Of a stretch of 64,000 bases of DNA, positions 60,419 through 64,000 are shown piece by piece. Made by a program: the position numbers and the translations under genes. This stretch comes from Candidatus Poribacteria bacterium (lineage in GTDB: Bacteria; Poribacteria; WGA-4E; GCA-2687025): positions 85,700-149,699 of the forward strand of contig JABGQA010000138.1 of assembly GCA_018644665.1 (NCBI GenBank). Reading direction: 5' to 3'. Numbering within the stretch: position 1 is the stretch's first letter; each line of letters opens with the position of its first letter. The notes under the pieces were generated by a model that saw nothing but the letters and a program-made list of their open reading frames with translations, was not told the DNA's origin and searched no databases.

Positions 60419-60446
60419 TTACACCGCTTACCGGGTTTGCTACACT
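60418..60446 (+). promoter_or_regulatory. Strong promoter in front of a gene-free stretch
   Basis: TTTACA, exactly 17 bp, TACACT. No coding gene begins within 370 bp, so it may serve a small RNA or a long leader. Confidence 0.6.
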
Positions 60447-60452
60447 TGGCTA

Positions 60453-60596
60453 CGGCTTGCTTGAGGGCTCGTTTGGGGGCACGCTATCAAGCGTTCACCC
60501 GATGTGGCCTTCGGTTCCAGACCGACGATTAACGTCGTCGGACGGAGCGGCAGGCGCGGGCGTTCGTCCACGATTCGGTGGACTACAGGTAACGAA
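60453..60596 (+). ncRNA. Candidate small RNA or leader
   Basis: Region of unusually low GC after the promoter at 60418. It contains a hairpin CCGACGA / TCGTCGG (60522-60541) with loop TTAACG. No protein-like frame with ribosome site. Speculative. Confidence 0.3.
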
Positions 60597-60625
60597 TTGC
60601 GGTGTTGTGTCGTGTATGCTACTGT
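60597..60625 (+). promoter_or_regulatory. Second promoter candidate in the dprA-lipoprotein gap
   Basis: TTGCGG, exactly 17 bp, TACTGT. Confidence 0.45.
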
Positions 60626-60715
60626 GCTAATGTTCGCGCGGCACGAACCGACTCTGGCATCGAGATGTGGTTCGGGCGTCCTGGGTGCAATGGTTGCGCT
60701 CGGCGTCACTGGAAC

Positions 60716-60770
60716 TTGGCAGTTCCTAGAAATCGGCTAAACTCGGTCCGTTGGGGCACCTAGACCCCAA
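60716..60770 (+). promoter_or_regulatory. Promoter and leader hairpin of the Ig-like lipoprotein gene
   Basis: TTGGCA, 16 bp, TAAACT (60716-60743), then hairpin TTGGGG / CCCCAA with 8-nt loop (60751-60770) at the very 5' end of the transcript. Leader about 70 nt before ATG 60823. The hairpin may protect the 5' end. Confidence 0.6.
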
Positions 60771-60822
60771 GCGTGGGCGGGGAAGCGACAACGAGAACTA
60801 AGGTAAGGAGCTGAGGCTCATC

Positions 60823-61470
60823 ATGAGGAAATCCCTTCGATGGCTCTCGCTGTTCATGGCGCCAGCGCTAGTCATCTCACTCTCAGCGTTGATGGTCGCA
60901 TGCGGCGGCGACGACGAGGTCGCTGACGAAGACGTCACCCTGGTCAGCACGAGTCCAGAGGCGGGCGCCACCGTGAACGAGAACAGCCCGGTCACGCTGA
61001 CCTTCAGCGGCGACCCAGGCACGGTGACCGTCAACGGCGGCGCGGCCGAAGGCGCCGGCAGCACGCGAACCTTCAACGTGACCCAGGCCAGCAACGACAT
61101 CCAGTGGGACACCGGCAGCTCCACCCTGACGTTCGGCAAGGTTGACCCGCCGGACGAAATCGCACCGACGCTGACAGGAGTCGATCCTGACGTGCAAGGC
61201 GCGACCGATGTCGAGCCGGGCGATCTCTCTGATGGCTTGGCCCTCACGTTCGATGAGGACATCGACGATACCGACGAGCTGGCCATCTCCACCGGAGGCT
61301 CGGCGCTGAACTGGGTGCCGACAATTGACGGCGACACGGTTACTCTGCAGTTCAATGCCGACGACCCGATCGTCAACGAGACCGAATACGACGTCGAGGG
61401 CACAGTCCTTGACGCCGCCGGCAACGAGACTGATATCAGCTTCTCCTTCACGACGAAGGCGAAGGAATAG
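60823..61470 (+). CDS. Lipoprotein with Big_5/Ig-like domains
   Basis: 215 aa. Lipobox VAC with Cys27 (LSALMVACGG). Two Ig-like units: about 38-100 (VSTSPEAGATVNENSPVTLTFSG) and about 115-212 (TLTGVDPDVQGATDVEPGDLSDGLALTFDEDIDD, typical Big_5/SbsA type with an acidic loop). Very acidic overall, Lys/Arg-poor after the signal. Likely an abundant envelope protein, given a strong promoter, a protective 5' hairpin and a strong terminator. Function unknown. Confidence 0.82.
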   Translation: MRKSLRWLSLFMAPALVISLSALMVACGGDDEVADEDVTLVSTSPEAGATVNENSPVTLTFSGDPGTVTVNGGAAEGAGSTRTFNVTQASNDIQWDTGSSTLTFGKVDPPDEIAPTLTGVDPDVQGATDVEPGDLSDGLALTFDEDIDDTDELAISTGGSALNWVPTIDGDTVTLQFNADDPIVNETEYDVEGTVLDAAGNETDISFSFTTKAKE

Positions 61471-61495
61471 GTCTCACCGGCCGTTCCGTATAACG

Positions 61496-61527
61496 CGAAA
61501 GCGCACCTCGCCATGGGTGCGCTTTCG
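61496..61527 (+). terminator. Terminator of the lipoprotein gene
   Basis: 12-bp perfect stem CGAAAGCGCACC / GGTGCGCTTTCG with 8-nt loop, 25 bp after the stop. Confidence 0.78.
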
Positions 61528-61558
61528 TGTGCCCGGAGCCGGAATCTACGGTACCGTG

Positions 61559-61567
61559 TGATATACT
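61559..61567 (+). promoter_or_regulatory. Extended -10 promoter of cimA
   Basis: TGA-TATACT, an extended -10 without a recognisable -35; 67 bp before the cimA ATG. Confidence 0.45.
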
Positions 61568-61634
61568 AGGTCTCATCGCCCGTGGCCCGGGTCGGCTGCC
61601 CACGACCCCTACCCAAACCCAAGAGGACGTGACG

Positions 61635-63254
61635 ATGAGCGCCGACGCCCCTGCCGCCGCCGACCGACGCATCGAGGTGTGTGACGAGACCTTGCGCGAC
61701 GGAACGCAGGCCGAGGGCATTGCGTTCTCCGTCGAGAGCAAGCTGCGACTGTTGCAGGAGTTCGACGGCCTTGGCATCGACTTCGTTGTCGGCGGATGGC
61801 CGTTCTCGAACCCGAGGGACATCGAGTTCTTCCGCCGCGCCAAGGAGGTCTCGCTGCGTCACACGCAGTTGATGCCGTTCGGCAGCACGCGCCGCAAGGA
61901 CAACGCCCCCGAGGACGACCCGAACCTCCTCGCCCTGGTCGAGACGGGTTGTCGGCACGCAACGATCTTCGGCAAGAGCTGGGAACTCCACGCCACGGAA
62001 ATCCTCCGCGTGACGTTGGAGGAGAACGTCGAGATGATCCGATCGTCCGTACGGTTCCTCACCGACGCGGGCATGTCCGTCCTCTACGACGCGGAACACT
62101 TCTTCGACGGCTACACGCGCAATCGACCCTACGCCCTGGAGACGTTGCGGGCCGCCGTGGACGGCGGCGCCGTGCGACTGGTGCTGTGCGACACGAACGG
62201 CGGCACGCTGCCGCTGGAGCTGGGCGACATCGTCGCGGACGTCGTCACCGAGTTCCCCGGCACGCCCGTGGGCATCCACGCGCACAACGACTCGGGCGTA
62301 GGGGACGCGAACACGCTGATGGGCGTCGAACGCGGCGCCTCGCAGGTGCAGGGCACGTTCAACGGCTACGGCGAGCGGTGCGGCAACGCGAACCTGTGCG
62401 CGGTCGTGCCGAACCTCGCGCTCAAGATGGACCGAGACTGCCTCGTACCGGGCGCGCTTGCCGAACTCACCCACGTGTCGCGCCTCGTGAGCGAACTGGC
62501 GAACCACGCGCACAACGAACGGCAGGCGTACGTCGGGCGATCGGCGTTCGCGCACAAGGGCGGCGTGCACATCGACGCCGCGCGCAAGAATCCGCTGTCG
62601 TACGAGCACGTCGAGCCGGAGCTAGTCGGGAACAAGCAGCGCATACTCATATCCGACCAGGCCGGGCGCAGCGCGATCATCGAGAAGCTGGAAAGCGAGT
62701 ATCCAGACCTCGACAAGCGATCTCCCGAGGTGCAACGGGTATACGACAGCATGAAGGAAGCGGAGCAGCTCGGGTACGCCTTCGAGGGCGCCGAGGCTTC
62801 GTGGAACTTGCTCGCGCGCAAGGCGATGGGTGAGCACACCCCCGGGTTCGAGTTGCACGGCTTCCGCCTGATCATCGAGAAGTTCCAGACGCACGACATG
62901 CGCTCCGAGGCGACGATAAAGGTGCGCGAGCCTAACGGCCTCGAAGAACACACGGCCGCCGAGGGTGATGGGCCCGTGAACGCCTTGGACAACGCCCTGC
63001 GAAAGGCGCTCGAGACGTTCTACCCGTATCTCCGCGATGTGACTCTCGTGGACTACAACGTGCGCGTCCTCGACTCGCAGTCGTCCACGGCCGCGCGCGT
63101 GCGCGTGCTGACCGAGTCCACCGACGGTGAAGAGACATGGGGCACCGTCGGCGTGTCCGAGAACATCGTTGAAGCGTCGTGGAAGGCGTTGGTGGACAGC
63201 TTCGAGCACAAGATCCAGAAGGAAATGCGCCGGCAAGCTGGCGTCAGCGTGTAG
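61635..63254 (+). CDS. cimA: (R)-citramalate synthase
   Basis: 539 aa. HMG-CoA-lyase/IPMS superfamily: condenses acetyl-CoA with pyruvate to citramalate in threonine-independent isoleucine synthesis. DETLRDGTQAEGIAFS opens the TIM barrel; GIHAHNDSG gives metal-binding His; a C-terminal LeuA-type allosteric domain (about 400-530) with isoleucine feedback in known cases. The DETLRDGTQ-AEG pattern and two-gene-family length separate CimA from IPMS and homocitrate synthase. Start ATG 61635 with GAGGACG upstream. Confidence 0.87.
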   Translation: MSADAPAAADRRIEVCDETLRDGTQAEGIAFSVESKLRLLQEFDGLGIDFVVGGWPFSNPRDIEFFRRAKEVSLRHTQLMPFGSTRRKDNAPEDDPNLLALVETGCRHATIFGKSWELHATEILRVTLEENVEMIRSSVRFLTDAGMSVLYDAEHFFDGYTRNRPYALETLRAAVDGGAVRLVLCDTNGGTLPLELGDIVADVVTEFPGTPVGIHAHNDSGVGDANTLMGVERGASQVQGTFNGYGERCGNANLCAVVPNLALKMDRDCLVPGALAELTHVSRLVSELANHAHNERQAYVGRSAFAHKGGVHIDAARKNPLSYEHVEPELVGNKQRILISDQAGRSAIIEKLESEYPDLDKRSPEVQRVYDSMKEAEQLGYAFEGAEASWNLLARKAMGEHTPGFELHGFRLIIEKFQTHDMRSEATIKVREPNGLEEHTAAEGDGPVNALDNALRKALETFYPYLRDVTLVDYNVRVLDSQSSTAARVRVLTESTDGEETWGTVGVSENIVEASWKALVDSFEHKIQKEMRRQAGVSV

Positions 63255-63298
63255 TGGGCATGGCACGGGCAGTTGGGCGCGCTTGGACCCCATCCTAG

Positions 63299-63319
63299 CC
63301 TTCCCCTGCGAGGGGAAGG
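63299..63319 (+). terminator. cimA terminator candidate
   Basis: 9-bp perfect stem CCTTCCCCT / AGGGGAAGG with loop GCG, 44 bp after the cimA stop. Confidence 0.6.
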
Positions 63320-63365
63320 GACTCACTCCTCTGCTGCTCTACGCTACTGGCTGTAGGAGCGGGTT

Positions 63366-64000
63366 ATCTCGCACGAGCACGTCCCGCCACCCGACTCTCC
63401 GATCACCCTGATCGTCAACCCCGTGGCGGGCAAAGGGCGAACCCGTCGCGCCTTGCGACAAGCCGAGACGCTCATCCGCGACGCGGGCCTCTCGGTCACC
63501 ATGCAACTGACGACGCGGCCCGGCCACGCCACGGAGCTCGCCCGCCGGGCCGCCGAGTCTGGCGTCGGCATCGTGGTCGCGATGGGCGGAGACGGCACCG
63601 TTCGCGAAGTGGCGACCGGGCTGTTCGGTTCGGAGAGCACGCTCGCCTTGATTCCGATGGGTTCCGGCGACGACTTCGCGCGGTCGCTCGGTATCCCACG
63701 CACGCTGCCCGAGTCCTTCGAGTTGCTCCAGTCCGGCGTCGTCTCCGCGTGCGACGTCGGAGAAGACTCTTCCGGTCTGTTCATCTGCCTGAGTGGCGTG
63801 GGTTTCGCCGCCGAAGTGGCCTACGAGGCGGTCAGGTCGCGCGTTTTCCGGGGATCGGCCGGCTACTTCATGGGTGTTTTCAAGGCGCTGATGGGGCTGC
63901 GGCCGTTCTCGATGCGTCTCCATGTGGACGACGGCCCGCGCGAGATGGACGCGCTGTTCGCGCTCGTCCAGAACACGCCCTACTGCGGTGGCGGGCAGTG
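63366..64000 (+). CDS. Diacylglycerol kinase/YegS family lipid kinase (3' end beyond the window)
   Basis: At least 211 residues. ITLIVNPVAGKGR (nucleotide-binding NPxxGxG), MGGDGTVREVATGL (the GGDGT motif) and IPMGSGDDFARSLGIP identify the DAGK catalytic domain. No ATG, GTG or TTG precedes the motif in frame; the upstream stop is TAG 63354. AGGAG (63355-63359) is spaced 6 bp from an ATC at 63366, which I take as the probable start; a one-base error changing ATG to ATC is the simple alternative. The gene is cut by the window edge. Confidence 0.78.
   Translation, partial: MSHEHVPPPDSPITLIVNPVAGKGRTRRALRQAETLIRDAGLSVTMQLTTRPGHATELARRAAESGVGIVVAMGGDGTVREVATGLFGSESTLALIPMGSGDDFARSLGIPRTLPESFELLQSGVVSACDVGEDSSGLFICLSGVGFAAEVAYEAVRSRVFRGSAGYFMGVFKALMGLRPFSMRLHVDDGPREMDALFALVQNTPYCGGGQ

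Noticed and set aside
1..64000. CRISPR arrays, insertion sequences, integrases, phage genes or rRNA
   Set aside because: No spaced direct repeats, transposase or integrase motifs, or rRNA segments were seen on either strand.

Overview
This is a contiguous piece of a high-GC, Gram-negative-type bacterial chromosome. The best guess for the source is the Poribacteria or a close relative in the FCB/PVC neighbourhood. This rests on gene content only: several phytanoyl-CoA-dioxygenase (PhyH) genes, secreted proteins that end in a FlgD/Por-like module (YPNPFNPETWIPF type), dockerin and thrombospondin-3 repeats, and many lipoproteins. From memory, free-living Poribacteria are reported to carry flagellar genes, which would fit the flagellar block here. 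There is no rRNA or other marker that proves the assignment.

Layout. 1-5 kb (+): two membrane proteins of unknown function, a lysine 2,3-aminomutase-type radical SAM enzyme, folB, an M24 peptidase and a DCC thiol protein. 5-14.4 kb (-): an aldehyde dehydrogenase/acetolactate-synthase-like pair, miaB, RNase J, a small HEPN-like protein and leuS with a clear promoter. 14.5-22.2 kb (+): a secreted beta-propeller that appears to start at CTG, a Cys-rich HNH-like protein, an Ldh/YlbC-type dehydrogenase, a small Cys protein coupled to a PhyH oxygenase, and an S9 peptidase. 22.2-28.7 kb (+): an NtrB/NtrC-type pair, then a textbook sigma-54 promoter driving two secreted proteins built from a shared repeat, then three related small membrane proteins; two of these have matching promoters that predict leaderless mRNAs. 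28.7-32.5 kb: two surface proteins (-) and a CDF metal exporter (+). 32.5-34.6 kb (-): a DgcA/DgcN-like D-glutamate pair.

34.7-48.3 kb (-) is a flagellar block, transcribed from a FlrB-like kinase through fliE-fliF-fliG-fliH-fliJ, an 830-residue membrane-anchored protein with FlgD-like and MotE-like parts, motA-motB, a terminator, then fliM-N-O-P-Q from its own promoter. fliI, fliR, flhB, flhA and the partner FlrC are not in the window. An ECF sigma factor with a membrane-spanning C-terminal half follows.

49.9-55.2 kb (-) is the most striking part: a compact unit with tRNA-Trp at its head and two genes interrupted by in-frame UGA codons. Each UGA is followed by a SECIS-like hairpin whose apical loop lies 18 nt downstream. 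One gene is a glycine/sarcosine/betaine/D-proline reductase selenoprotein-B homologue with a UxxC motif. The other is a thioredoxin-like protein. Between and after them lie a frameshifted PhyH gene, an esterase and a GH5-type glycosidase. 55.3-64 kb (+): a 1.3-kresidue secreted subtilase, dprA, a promoter-rich intergenic region, an Ig-like lipoprotein, citramalate synthase, and the start of a diacylglycerol-kinase-family gene cut by the window edge.
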